Of a DNA stretch of 64,000 bases, positions 8,815 through 17,750 are shown piece by piece. The DNA is from Planctomycetes bacterium MalM25. Its GTDB lineage: Bacteria > Planctomycetota > Planctomycetia > Pirellulales > Lacipirellulaceae. The position numbers and the translations under genes were made by a program. Position 1 is the first letter of the stretch. Every line of letters begins with the position of its first letter. The notes beneath the pieces were generated by a model that saw only the letters and a list, made by a program, of their open reading frames with translations, searched no databases and had not been told where the DNA came from. The stretch lies in assembly GCA_007745835.1 (NCBI GenBank), contig CP036424.1:2317001-2381000 (forward strand). Direction: 5' to 3'.

Positions 8815-10094
8815 CAGGTAGAACTCAGAGTGGCGGTGGATTGATCTTGCTTGGCGAGGTTCAGCACAAAGCGGGTCATCGCCTCGATGCCGGTAGCGAC
8901 GTCCTCCGTATCGACGCGTTCGTCGGGGTGGTGGCTCACCGCGCCGGGGTGCCGCAGGAAGAGCATCGCGACCGGGAATCGCTTGGCCATGACAACCGCG
9001 TCGTGCCCCGCGCCGCTCGGCACGCGGTGTGGTTTGCAACCGCACGCGGCGATCGCGTCGGCCAATTGGTTCGTGAGCGGCTCGTTCACCGCGACGGCGT
9101 CTTGCGCCGAGTCCTCATAGAGTTGCATGCCGCACCCTTCGGCTTTAGCGACCCGCCCCGCTTCGGCGACCATGGCGCCGATCGCCGCTTCGCGCGGGCC
9201 GTCCAGCGGGTGCCGAACGTCGAGCGAGAGTACGACGCGATCGGGAATCACATTAGGGGCGTTGGGTGAGTTCTCGATCCTGCCGACGGTGGCGCGCAGC
9301 CCTTCGGTTCTGCGGGCGATGTCGCGGACCGCGGTGACCACCTGGGCGGCCGCGACGAGGGCGTCGCAGCGCCCCTCCATCGGGGTTGTTCCGGCGTGGC
9401 CCGCTTCGCCCCGCAACTCGATTCGCAGACGGGTCTGGCCGACGATGCCCGACACGACGCCGAGCGGCTGCTTGAGGCGTTCGAGCGTGGGCCCTTGCTC
9501 GAGGTGAGGCTCGAGGTAGCCGATCACCCGGTCCGCCGAGTAGGCGGCTTGGTCGATGCGTCCCGGCTCGGCGCCGAACTGAGTGAGGGCGTCACGCAGG
9601 CAGACGCCCGCCGGGTCGGTTCGCTCGAACCACTCGCTCTGGAAGCAACCGGCGACCGCGCTGCTGCCGAGGTAAGGCATGCTGAACCGGACGCCCTCCT
9701 CCTCGCTGAACCCGATCACGTGGATCTCGAAAGGCAGGTTGGCGTCACGCAGCGCCTCGACGGCGGCGAGCCCCATCAACACGCCGAGAACGCCGTCGTA
9801 GCGGCCCGCGCCGGGCACGCTGTCGAGGTGCGATCCGATGAGCAGGACGCGAGCCGAGTCCTTGGAAGTGGTCCGTCGACCGATCAGGTTACCCGCATGG
9901 TCGGCGTGCGGATCGAGCCCGGCGTCACGCATCCAGGCGCTCAACCGCTCGTGCGCTTGGACCATGGGCCCCGTCAGGCACCTCCGGGTGATGCGGCCGG
10001 GTTCCTCGGTGCAATCCGCGATCGCCGAGCACCGTTGCATGACGGTGGTGGCGAGTCTCTCGCAAGCAGCACTAGATACGTGTGAGGGCGTCAA
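8814..10094 (-). CDS. allC: Allantoate amidohydrolase
   Basis: 426 residues, M20 family. It has the metal-site motifs GSHLDSVPGAGRYDG and FSEEEGVRFSMPYLGSSAVAG, the latter typical of allantoate amidohydrolases. GEAGHAGTTPM (dimerisation/substrate domain), GRIENSPNAPNVIP and a C-terminal PSGAGHDAVVMA...HHPDE agree. It converts allantoate to ureidoglycine with release of ammonia and CO2. It is the first gene of the operon allC-allE-UAH-like and diverges from xdhA across 166 bp. The C-terminal 10 residues are serine/threonine-rich and probably unimportant. Confidence 0.9.
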   Translation of the reverse strand: MTPSHVSSAACERLATTVMQRCSAIADCTEEPGRITRRCLTGPMVQAHERLSAWMRDAGLDPHADHAGNLIGRRTTSKDSARVLLIGSHLDSVPGAGRYDGVLGVLMGLAAVEALRDANLPFEIHVIGFSEEEGVRFSMPYLGSSAVAGCFQSEWFERTDPAGVCLRDALTQFGAEPGRIDQAAYSADRVIGYLEPHLEQGPTLERLKQPLGVVSGIVGQTRLRIELRGEAGHAGTTPMEGRCDALVAAAQVVTAVRDIARRTEGLRATVGRIENSPNAPNVIPDRVVLSLDVRHPLDGPREAAIGAMVAEAGRVAKAEGCGMQLYEDSAQDAVAVNEPLTNQLADAIAACGCKPHRVPSGAGHDAVVMAKRFPVAMLFLRHPGAVSHHPDERVDTEDVATGIEAMTRFVLNLAKQDQSTATLSST

Positions 10095-10260
10095 CGGATG
10101 CCGGTATCCTTACAGAGATTGACCCGCGATAGTGCGGCGCTTATCTTGCCAGCAGGCGGTACAGGTGGCGTTGCATGGCTCGTGGGCTGGCGGGTGACGA
10201 CCGCCATGCAATAGAGATAGCCTACACCGAACGGCTCTCCATCGCGAGAGCAGAGCCGCC
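10095..10260. promoter_or_regulatory. Divergent allC / xdhA control region with a perfect 9-bp inverted repeat
   Basis: This 166-bp gap must hold promoters for both operons. TTGCATGGC at 10171-10179 and GCCATGCAA at 10203-10211 form a perfect inverted repeat with a 23-bp spacer (half-site centres about 32 bp, or three helical turns, apart), suiting a dimeric or tetrameric regulator. Closer to xdhA, CGGCTCT (10232-10238) can pair with AGAGCCG (10252-10258), which would fold over the purine-rich ribosome-binding stretch. No regulator gene lies next to the cluster. Confidence 0.5.
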
Positions 10261-11718
10261 ATGCGTGATCGCCTCGTTTTCTATGTCAACGGCTCGCGGC
10301 AAGAGGTCCGCGGCGAGGCGGCGGGGTTCACCCTCAGCGATTACCTCCGCCACGGCCGCGGCGGACCGCGTCTGACCGGCACGAAGATCGCCTGCGCCGA
10401 GGGGGATTGCGGCGCGTGCACCGTGCTTGTTGGCCGCCCGAACGAAGCGGGCGACGGTTTCACCTACCAGACCATCGACGCCTGCATCGCGTTCGTTTAC
10501 CAACTCGATCGGACTCACGTCGTCACGGTCGAAGGGCTCGGTGAGGGCGAGCGCTTGTCGCCGGTCCAGGACGCCATGGTCGAGTGCCACGGCAGCCAGT
10601 GCGGGTTCTGCACCCCCGGCTTCGTGATGGCGCTGCAAGGCCTCGTTGAAGACGCGAACGGCCCGCTGACCGAAGACACCCTCCGCCTGGGGCTCTCGGG
10701 CAACCTCTGCCGCTGCACCGGTTACTCGCAGATCCTCGACGCCGGGCGGCGTTGTGACCCTAAAGCGATCGGCGGCGTGAGCGGCACGTTCGCCACCGGG
10801 GCGATGCTGGAAGACTTCGCCAAGCTCGGCGAAGGGGGCGTTCACGTCAATGCGGATGGTGCGGACGCCGTCGAGGTCTTCCTGCCGAGCCGCCTGAAGG
10901 AGCTGTTGGCGGCCCGGGCGTCGCACCCGCACGCCAAGCTCGTGAGCGGAGCGACCGACCTCGGCGTGCAGTTCAACCACGGCAAGATCGCCCCCACGGC
11001 CGTCATCGCCACTGCGGGCGTTGACGCGTTGCAAGAGATGGAGGTTGCCGATGGCGTACTCACCGTCGGCGCGGCCGTGACCTGGTCGCGTCTCGAAGCG
11101 TTCAGCAAGGAGGCGATCCCCGAGTACCACGGGATCCTCACCCGCTTCGGCAGCCCCCAGGTCCGCCACGCTGGTACGCTGGCGGGCAACCTGGCGAACG
11201 CCTCGCCGATCGCCGACTCGATCCCCTTCCACTACGTCGCCGGGTCGACGATCGAACTGGCCAGCGTGCGTGGCGAGCGCAGCATCCCGATCGAGGCGTT
11301 TTACCTCGGTTACAAGAAGCTCGACCTGGCCGACGACGAGGTGATCGTCGCCGTTCGCACGCCGCTGCCGACCGAGGCGACACGCCTGAAGCTCTACAAG
11401 GTGTCGAAGCGGCGTGACATGGACATCAGCACGGTCACGCTGGCGATCTGGTTCGAAACGGCCGGCGATATGATCACGACGGCGCGCCTCGCGGCTGGCG
11501 GGGTCGGGCCGACGGTCGTGCGTCTGCCGCTCGCCGAGGAGGCCTTGCTAGGGCAGGAGTTCTCCCTCGACGCCTTGCGAACCGCTGGCGAAACAGCACG
11601 CAAAGAAGTCACGCCGATCTCCGACGTCCGCGGCAGCGCCGGCTTCCGCTCGCAGCTCGTCGAGAACCTCTTCACGAAGTGCTGGCACGACCTGACTTCT
11701 ACTGAGCAGGTGGTGTGA
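10261..11718 (+). CDS. xdhA: Xanthine dehydrogenase small subunit (2Fe-2S and FAD domains)
   Basis: 485 residues. The plant-type ferredoxin cluster is formed by C45, C50, C53 (CAEGDCGAC) and C75. The second 2Fe-2S cluster is formed by C114/C117 (CGFC) and C150/C152 (CRC). From about residue 195 the FAD-binding domain of the CO dehydrogenase/XDH medium-subunit type follows, with AGNLANASPIADS and KVSKRRDMDISTV. It passes electrons from the molybdenum subunit to NAD or another acceptor. It begins a plus-strand operon with xdhB (1 bp gap) and xdhC (3 bp gap). Xanthine as substrate is supported by the neighbouring uricase pathway. Confidence 0.95.
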   Translation: MRDRLVFYVNGSRQEVRGEAAGFTLSDYLRHGRGGPRLTGTKIACAEGDCGACTVLVGRPNEAGDGFTYQTIDACIAFVYQLDRTHVVTVEGLGEGERLSPVQDAMVECHGSQCGFCTPGFVMALQGLVEDANGPLTEDTLRLGLSGNLCRCTGYSQILDAGRRCDPKAIGGVSGTFATGAMLEDFAKLGEGGVHVNADGADAVEVFLPSRLKELLAARASHPHAKLVSGATDLGVQFNHGKIAPTAVIATAGVDALQEMEVADGVLTVGAAVTWSRLEAFSKEAIPEYHGILTRFGSPQVRHAGTLAGNLANASPIADSIPFHYVAGSTIELASVRGERSIPIEAFYLGYKKLDLADDEVIVAVRTPLPTEATRLKLYKVSKRRDMDISTVTLAIWFETAGDMITTARLAAGGVGPTVVRLPLAEEALLGQEFSLDALRTAGETARKEVTPISDVRGSAGFRSQLVENLFTKCWHDLTSTEQVV

Positions 11719-11719
11719 G

Positions 11720-14056
11720 ATGGCGTCGATCGGCAAACCGCTGCAACACGACTCGGCACGAGGGCACGTCACTGGCACGGCGCACTACCTCGACGACCTG
11801 CCCCCGCAAGCGGGCGAGCTGTGCGTCGAGCTCGTCGGATCGCCCGCGACGGCCGGGCGTATCAAGTCGATCGACCTCAAGCAGGCCGCCGCCGTCCCCG
11901 GTGTCGTCTGCCTGCTCACACACGCCGACCTCAGCGGGCCGAACCACTTCGGGCCCATCATCCCGGACGAACCGTTCCTCGCCGCGGAAGAGGTCGCCTA
12001 CTTGGGGCAACCGGTCGTGGTGATCGGCGCCGAGAACGCGGCCGCCGCGCGGAGGGCGCGGGAGCTGGTCGTCATCGAGGTCGACGAGCGCGATCCCGTC
12101 CTCTCGATCGACGACGCGATCGCGGCCGAGTCGTACCTCGGCCCCGTACGCCGCATGGCGAGCCCCGCCGCCGAGGACGACGACACGTTCGAGGCCGCTC
12201 TTAAGGGGGCGGCGCACACGCTCGAAGGCCGTTTCCACTCGGGCGGGCAGGAGCAGTTCTACTTCGAGACCCAATCGGCGATCGCGCTGCCCGGCGAGCA
12301 GGGTGCGATCCGCGTCCTCTCCTCGACGCAGAACACGACCGATACCCAGGCCGTCGTCGCCGAGGCGCTCGGCCTCGGCATGCACGAGGTCGTCTGCGAG
12401 TGCCAGCGGATGGGGGGCGCCTTCGGGGGCAAGGAGACGCAGTCGGCGATCACCGCGGTGGCGGCGGCGATGGTCGCTCAGAAGTGCGGCCGCCCGGCGC
12501 GGCTCGTCCTGTCGCGGAGCGACGACTCGCTAATCACCGGCAAACGCCACGCCTACCAGAGCGATTACCGAATCGCATTCAACGCCGAGGGCGTGCTGAT
12601 CGCCGCGGAGCTGGCGTTCTACTCCAACGGGGGCGCGTTCGCCGACCTGTCGACGTCGGTCATGGAGCGGACGATGCTTCACGCCGACAACGCGTACCAC
12701 GTCCCGCTGATGCGGGTCACGGGAACCGTCTGCCGGACCAACCTGCCGCCCAACACCGCCTTCCGCGGGTTCGGCGGCCCACAGGGGGTGGCGGTCATCG
12801 AGGGCTGTCTGCAGGAGGTCGCCCGCGTCGTCGGCCGCGACGCGTTCGACGTGCGTCGTGACAACCTTTATCGCGACGAGGACCCGCAGCGGTCGGTCAC
12901 CCACTACGGGCAGATCGTCCGCGACCATGTCCTGGCGGAGACCTTCGATGCGCTCGAAGAGTCGTCCGACTACCGAGCCCGCGTCGCCGCGGTCGAGCGG
13001 TTCAACGCCGAGAGCGCGACGCACGTGAAGGGGATCGCGGTGTCGGCGATCAAGTTCGGCATCTCATTCACGACCAAGTTCCTGAACCAGGCGAACGCCC
13101 TGGTCAATGTCTACACCGACGGCACGGTACAGGTGTCGACCGGCGGGACCGAGATGGGGCAGGGGCTCTACACGAAGATCCGCCAGCTGGTGGCGGACGC
13201 GTTCGGCCTGTCGACCGACCGCGTGCGGATGATGGCCACGTCCACCGAGAAGAGCAACAACACCTCGCCGACCGCCGCCAGCGCCGGGACCGACCTGAAC
13301 GGCGCCGCTGCCCTGAACGCTTGCGACGAGATCCTCGGGCGGATGCGGGCGTACGCGGCGACGCGGTTCGCCGATGAAGAGCGCGGACTCGTCGCCGCCC
13401 CCGAGCACGCGTTTGTCGAAGGGGGCTGGGTCTACGACGACCGCGACCCGGCGCGACGGATCCCCTTCGGCGAGTTCTGCGCCGACGCCCGACGGGAGCG
13501 CGTCGACCTGGGCGCCCGCGGCTTCTACGCCACGCCGGGCGTCGATTACAACCGCGAGACGGGCCGCGGCAACCCGTTCTTCTACTACACCACGGGCGCC
13601 GCGATCGCCGAGGTCACGATCGACCGCTTCACAGGCGACCTCACGTTCGACCGCGCCGACCTGCTGATGGATATCGGCGAGAGCCTCAACCCGGGGATCG
13701 ATCGCGGCCAGGTGATCGGCGGATTCATCCAGGGGGTCGGTTGGGTGACCGATGAAGAGCTCCGCTACGACGGCGGCCGGCTGCTCAGCACCGGTCCGAC
13801 GACCTATAAGATCCCGAACGTCACGGACCTGCCGCGCGAACTGAACGTCGCCTTCATCGACAACCCGAAGCACACGAAGAACGTGCGCCGCAGCAAGGCG
13901 GTGGGCGAGCCGCCGCTCATGCTGGGCGTCTGCGTCTGGATGGCGGCGAAGCACGCCCTGTCGTTTGTCGGCGCCGGCGACACGTCCGGGCTCGCCATCC
14001 CCGCGACCGGCGAGGAGCTGCTCTGGTGCCTGACGAAGTCCTTGCGGTCGGACTGA
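11720..14056 (+). CDS. xdhB: Xanthine dehydrogenase molybdopterin-binding subunit
   Basis: 778 residues, the normal length for the large subunit. It begins with the short hammerhead domain (HDSARGHVTGTAHYLDD). Molybdopterin-contact motifs follow: GGAFGGKE, NTAFRGFGGPQG and GGTEMGQGLYTK. The active-site glutamate appears near the C-terminus in KAVGEPPLMLG. ATG 11720 follows the xdhA stop by one base. It hydroxylates hypoxanthine and xanthine to urate, feeding uricase. It needs molybdenum cofactor; no moa/mob/moe genes are in the window, but a molybdate-type ABC transporter begins 2.8 kb downstream. Confidence 0.95.
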   Translation: MASIGKPLQHDSARGHVTGTAHYLDDLPPQAGELCVELVGSPATAGRIKSIDLKQAAAVPGVVCLLTHADLSGPNHFGPIIPDEPFLAAEEVAYLGQPVVVIGAENAAAARRARELVVIEVDERDPVLSIDDAIAAESYLGPVRRMASPAAEDDDTFEAALKGAAHTLEGRFHSGGQEQFYFETQSAIALPGEQGAIRVLSSTQNTTDTQAVVAEALGLGMHEVVCECQRMGGAFGGKETQSAITAVAAAMVAQKCGRPARLVLSRSDDSLITGKRHAYQSDYRIAFNAEGVLIAAELAFYSNGGAFADLSTSVMERTMLHADNAYHVPLMRVTGTVCRTNLPPNTAFRGFGGPQGVAVIEGCLQEVARVVGRDAFDVRRDNLYRDEDPQRSVTHYGQIVRDHVLAETFDALEESSDYRARVAAVERFNAESATHVKGIAVSAIKFGISFTTKFLNQANALVNVYTDGTVQVSTGGTEMGQGLYTKIRQLVADAFGLSTDRVRMMATSTEKSNNTSPTAASAGTDLNGAAALNACDEILGRMRAYAATRFADEERGLVAAPEHAFVEGGWVYDDRDPARRIPFGEFCADARRERVDLGARGFYATPGVDYNRETGRGNPFFYYTTGAAIAEVTIDRFTGDLTFDRADLLMDIGESLNPGIDRGQVIGGFIQGVGWVTDEELRYDGGRLLSTGPTTYKIPNVTDLPRELNVAFIDNPKHTKNVRRSKAVGEPPLMLGVCVWMAAKHALSFVGAGDTSGLAIPATGEELLWCLTKSLRSD

Positions 14057-14059
14057 GCC

Positions 14060-14851
14060 ATGACCGACGCCGCCCTCTACCGCCGCAGCGCCGAGCTCGC
14101 CGAATCGGCGACGCCGTTCGTCACGGTCACCCTCGTCGAGACGACGGGCTCCACGCCCGCCGACGCCGGCGCCAAGATGCTGGTCATCGCGTCGGGCCTC
14201 GAACTGGGCACCGTCGGCGGGGGCCGCGTCGAGGCGAAGGCGCTCGGGCTCGCCGCGGAGATGCTCGCCGGTGGACCGACGACGCGGCTCGTCGATTGGA
14301 GCCTCAAGGCGGATGTCGGCATGACGTGCGGCGGCCGGGTCAAGCTGCTGCTGGAGTCCGTGGGCGTCGCTCCCTGGCCGATCGTCATCTTCGGCGCCGG
14401 GCACGTGACCCAGGCGCTCGCTAGGCTGCTGGTCACACTGCCGTGCCAAGTGACCTGCATCGACCCCCGCCGCGAGTGGCTCGACAAGCTGCCCGCCGGA
14501 GTGCGGGCCCTCGAATCGGACGACCCGCCAGCCGAGGTGGAACAGCTGCCGGGCGACGCGTTCGTGCTCTGCATGACCAAGGGGCACCGGAGCGACCTGC
14601 CGGTCCTACGGGCGATCTTCGAGTCGGGGATCGTCTTTCCGTACCTAGGGGTGATCGGCAGCCGGGCGAAGGCGGCGGTCCTGCGGAAGGAACTCACGGA
14701 AGCGGGAGTCGCTGAAGAGCGGCTCGCGTTCCATTGCCCGATCGGGCTGCCGATCGGCTCCAACTCGCCGGGCGAGATCGCCGTGAGCATCGCGGCTCAG
14801 CTTCTCGAACAACGCGACGTCACCTCTCGGGCGGGGTCAGCCGCCACTTGA
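14060..14851 (+). CDS. xdhC: Xanthine dehydrogenase accessory protein XdhC
   Basis: 263 residues, combining an N-terminal XdhC/CoxI domain (VTVTLVETTGSTPADAGAKM and GTVGGGRVE) with a C-terminal Rossmann domain (VIFGAGHVTQALARLL and FPYLGVIGSRAKA). Members bind and insert sulfurated molybdenum cofactor into XDH. It is the last gene of the xdhABC operon, 3 bp after xdhB. The next gene starts 160 bp later after an inverted repeat, so the operon probably ends here. Confidence 0.93.
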   Translation: MTDAALYRRSAELAESATPFVTVTLVETTGSTPADAGAKMLVIASGLELGTVGGGRVEAKALGLAAEMLAGGPTTRLVDWSLKADVGMTCGGRVKLLLESVGVAPWPIVIFGAGHVTQALARLLVTLPCQVTCIDPRREWLDKLPAGVRALESDDPPAEVEQLPGDAFVLCMTKGHRSDLPVLRAIFESGIVFPYLGVIGSRAKAAVLRKELTEAGVAEERLAFHCPIGLPIGSNSPGEIAVSIAAQLLEQRDVTSRAGSAAT

Positions 14852-14926
14852 TGGTTGCGCCATTCGGTTTATGTAACAAGCAGCAGACACCGCGCTCTCT
14901 TGGGCCGCTTGTCGTCTGCTTATACT

Positions 14927-14957
14927 GGGTGAGCGGAACGCCACGTTCGGCTCGCCC
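14927..14957 (+). terminator. Hairpin after xdhC (terminator-like, no T tract)
   Basis: The arms GAGCGGAACG (14931-14940) and CGTTCGGCTC (14944-14953) pair around a CCA loop with one G-G mismatch. Outer GGG (14927-14929) and CCC (14955-14957) extend the stem. There is no run of T after it, so it may instead be an mRNA-stabilising or leader structure for the next gene. A TTATACT box at 14920-14926 could be the -10 of a sulfatase promoter. Confidence 0.4.
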
Positions 14958-15013
14958 GAGTGCCTGGCCGTTAGGACCACCCGCCCCGCAACAACCCGGA
15001 GCGTCGAGACAGC

Positions 15014-16825
15014 TTGAGATACGCCTCCCCAAGTCGGAAAGCCCATGCCTCCAGCTGGGGTGAGATCAAGCGATGGCGAACGGCGCTGCTCGCCGGGCTC
15101 GCGCTCAGTTGGGCCGCGGTCTCCGCGGCGGCGCTCAACGTCTTGGTGATCGTCGCTGATGACCAGGGGTGGGGCGACCTCGCGTTGCACGGCAACCGGG
15201 CGCTCCAAACACCGCACCTTGACCGCTTGGCCCGCGAGGGGGCGTCTTTTGAGCGGTTCTACGTGCAGCCCGTTTGCGCCCCCACCCGGGCCGAGTTTCT
15301 CACCGGCCGTTACCACCCGAGCGTCGGGGTGAGCGGCGTGTCGGAGGGACGCGAGCGGCTCGATCCCTCGGCGACCACGATCGCGGATCATTTCCACGAG
15401 GCGGGCTACGCGACCGCGGCGTTCGGCAAGTGGCACAACGGCACGCAGGTGCCCTACCACCCGCTCTGCCGCGGTTTCGACGAGTTCTACGGCTTCACTT
15501 CGGGGCACTGGGGTCACTACTTTGATTTCTGGCTCGATCGGAACGGCCGCTTGACCAAGGGGGAGGGGTTTCTTCCCGATGACCTGACCGACCACGCACT
15601 TGCGCACCTGGAGAGTCACCGCGACCGACCACAGTTCGTGTACCTCGCTTACAACACGCCCCACTCGCCGATGCAGGTCCCTGAACGCTGGTGGCGGGCG
15701 CGGGACACAAGGCCTGATCCGCAGCCGGGGAGCGAGGCGGGCCGCGAGGATCGCCTGCACACGCGTGCGGCGTTGGCGATGGTCGAGAACCTCGACTGGA
15801 ACGTCGGACGCCTGATGGACGGGCTTGCACGCCTCGGGCTGGAGGAAGAGACCATCGTCGTCTACTTCTCCGACAACGGGCCGAACGGTCACCGCTGGAA
15901 CGGCGGGATGCGAGGCGTGAAGGGATCCACGGACGAGGGGGGCGTTCGCTCACCCCTGTTCGTGCGTTGGCCCGGCAAGATCGAAGCGGGTCGCGTTGTC
16001 CAAGAGCCGGCCGCGGCCATCGACCTAGCGCCCACGTTGGCGGGGCTCACGGGTCGGGCGTTCGGAAAGAGCCCGGCTCTCGACGGCTTGGATCTCTCCG
16101 CTCAACTCCTGGAAGCGGCGCCGCCTCGCTTGGCGAAACGCACGCTCTTCACTCACTGGCGAGGTCAGATCGCTGCGCGTGAAGGCCGCTACGTGCTCGA
16201 CGACAAGCGGAGGCTGTACGACCTGGAGAAGGACCCCGGACAGCACCACGATCTTTCCTCGACGGAGACCGACGTGTCACGTCGCTTGAGCGAAAGCGTC
16301 GCGGCCTGGCGGCGGCGGGTCGGTCTCGACACGTCGACGCCAAGCCGGCCCTTCACGGTCGGCCATCCCTCTTTGCCGACGACCCAGCTCCCGGCACGCG
16401 ACGCCGTCGCCAGCGGCTCAGTGAAGCGTTCCAATCGCTACCCGAATTGCACCTTCTTCTCGGGCTGGGGGGCGGACGACGACCGAGTCGTGTGGGGCGT
16501 GGAGGTCCTTGCCGCGGGTGAGTACGAAGCGACGGTCTTCGCCGTCGCCGGTGAGCGGGCCGTAGGATCACGGCTGGAGCTCTCGTGCGATCGGGCGTCC
16601 GTGCAGGCGACGATACGCGAACCATCCGACACCGCCGAGATCGGCCCCACGCACGACCGCGTGCCGAGGAAGGAGGGCATCGTGTACGACTTCCGCCCGA
16701 TCTCCCTCGGTAAGATTGAGCTGAAGGCCGGTCGGCAAGATCTTGCACTCCGTGTTCATGACGTCGCCGATGGTCCGGGGCCGGCGGTCTGGCTGCTGAC
16801 GCTAACAAGAGCGACACCGGATTAA
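15014..16825 (+). CDS. Exported sulfatase (formylglycine type, CxPxR)
   Basis: 603 residues. After a hydrophobic export segment (ALLAGLALSWAAVSAAA) come NVLVIVADDQGWGD (metal-binding DD), VCAPTRAEFLTGR with C88 as the residue to become formylglycine, then FGKWHNG and YFSDNGPNGHRWNGGM, all standard type I sulfatase motifs. Residues about 455-603 form an extra beta-rich C-terminal domain. The only in-frame start before the signal sequence is TTG 15014, which leaves a rather long n-region, so the start is uncertain. It probably removes sulfate esters from a polysaccharide in the periplasm. No sulfatase-maturing enzyme is encoded nearby. Confidence 0.88.
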   Translation: MRYASPSRKAHASSWGEIKRWRTALLAGLALSWAAVSAAALNVLVIVADDQGWGDLALHGNRALQTPHLDRLAREGASFERFYVQPVCAPTRAEFLTGRYHPSVGVSGVSEGRERLDPSATTIADHFHEAGYATAAFGKWHNGTQVPYHPLCRGFDEFYGFTSGHWGHYFDFWLDRNGRLTKGEGFLPDDLTDHALAHLESHRDRPQFVYLAYNTPHSPMQVPERWWRARDTRPDPQPGSEAGREDRLHTRAALAMVENLDWNVGRLMDGLARLGLEEETIVVYFSDNGPNGHRWNGGMRGVKGSTDEGGVRSPLFVRWPGKIEAGRVVQEPAAAIDLAPTLAGLTGRAFGKSPALDGLDLSAQLLEAAPPRLAKRTLFTHWRGQIAAREGRYVLDDKRRLYDLEKDPGQHHDLSSTETDVSRRLSESVAAWRRRVGLDTSTPSRPFTVGHPSLPTTQLPARDAVASGSVKRSNRYPNCTFFSGWGADDDRVVWGVEVLAAGEYEATVFAVAGERAVGSRLELSCDRASVQATIREPSDTAEIGPTHDRVPRKEGIVYDFRPISLGKIELKAGRQDLALRVHDVADGPGPAVWLLTLTRATPD

Positions 16826-16871
16826 CTCTCCACCACGGCACGCACCCAGAAGTCCGCTGGCGCCTCGAGGC

Positions 16872-17750
16872 TTGAGAGCGCGCCCCGGTCAGGTCGCTGC
16901 GTCGATGGCCGTCTCGCTACTTGCTTTGGCTCTCGCGGGGGCCGGTTTGTGGTGGCTCACCCGGACGCGTGCCAAGACCGCGGACGCGGGGGCGGAACTC
17001 GTTGTCTACTGCGCGGCGGGGGTGAGTCCCGCGGTGGCGCCAATCTTGAAGCAATTCCGAGCCGAGCGGCGGGGCAAAGCCCGCTTGCAAGTCGGTCCCA
17101 GCGGCGTGTTGGAAACACAGCTCCGCCTGGCCAACGAGGGCGACCTGTTTATCCCCGCGGCGGCCGACCCCTACTTGCTGCGCCTGCGGGAGTCGGGCAA
17201 GGTCAGCGAGATTGTGCCGGTCGCTCGCATGCGGTTGGTCCTCGCCTGCTCGCCGTACGGATCGCTTGGTGTGGGCTCGCTGCCGGAGTTGATCGAATCG
17301 GGGGTCTCCTACGGGCTTTGCAACGTGCAAGCCGCGGCGGGGCAGCGCACGCGGGAGAGTCTCGAGGCCCACGGGTTATGGGACACGGCCTCACGCGCGG
17401 CGACCGCCTCGTTCTCGACGGTCACCGAGTTGGCCGAGGCGGTGCGAAACGGCGGGCGGCTTCGTGCGGGGATCGTGTGGAGCACCACGGCCCGGCAGTT
17501 CGGCTTGAGGGCGATCGACTTGCCCGAACTTGAAGGATCGGAGGCCGTGATCGGAGCGGGGGTCCTCGCCAGCAGCGGGCACGCCGCGGCGGCACGGCGG
17601 CTGGCTCGTTACTTGGTCGCCCCCGACGGGGGGCGGACAATCCTGCTCCGTCAGGGCTACCTCGTGGACGGTTCCGGCTTGGCCTCACCGCCAGGAGCCG
17701 TGCGTTCTCCCTTGCAGGCCGCTGAGGCCGAGGGGACGATAGACGAATGA
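16872..17750 (+). CDS. modA: Molybdate/tungstate-type ABC transporter substrate-binding protein
   Basis: 292 residues with one N-terminal hydrophobic segment (residues 12-29), so anchored or exported. The mature part resembles ModA/WtpA: ELVVYCAAGVSPAVAPIL, then GPSGVLETQL, a GDLFIPAAADPYL stretch and VARMRLVLACSP. TTG 16872 opens the frame; ATG 16905 is an equally good start that puts the signal at the very N-terminus. The stop overlaps the start of the ATPase gene (ATGA), so the two are coupled. It binds an oxyanion for transport, with molybdate favoured because xanthine dehydrogenase is encoded upstream. Tungstate or another oxyanion is possible. Confidence 0.75.
   Translation: MRARPGQVAASMAVSLLALALAGAGLWWLTRTRAKTADAGAELVVYCAAGVSPAVAPILKQFRAERRGKARLQVGPSGVLETQLRLANEGDLFIPAAADPYLLRLRESGKVSEIVPVARMRLVLACSPYGSLGVGSLPELIESGVSYGLCNVQAAAGQRTRESLEAHGLWDTASRAATASFSTVTELAEAVRNGGRLRAGIVWSTTARQFGLRAIDLPELEGSEAVIGAGVLASSGHAAAARRLARYLVAPDGGRTILLRQGYLVDGSGLASPPGAVRSPLQAAEAEGTIDE

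Noticed and set aside
13064-14587. Long minus-strand open frame (507 codons) opposite xdhB/xdhC
   Set aside because: It is the shadow of high-GC coding sequence. The translation is rich in Arg, Gly and Ala without motifs, and the plus strand encodes clear XdhB and XdhC.
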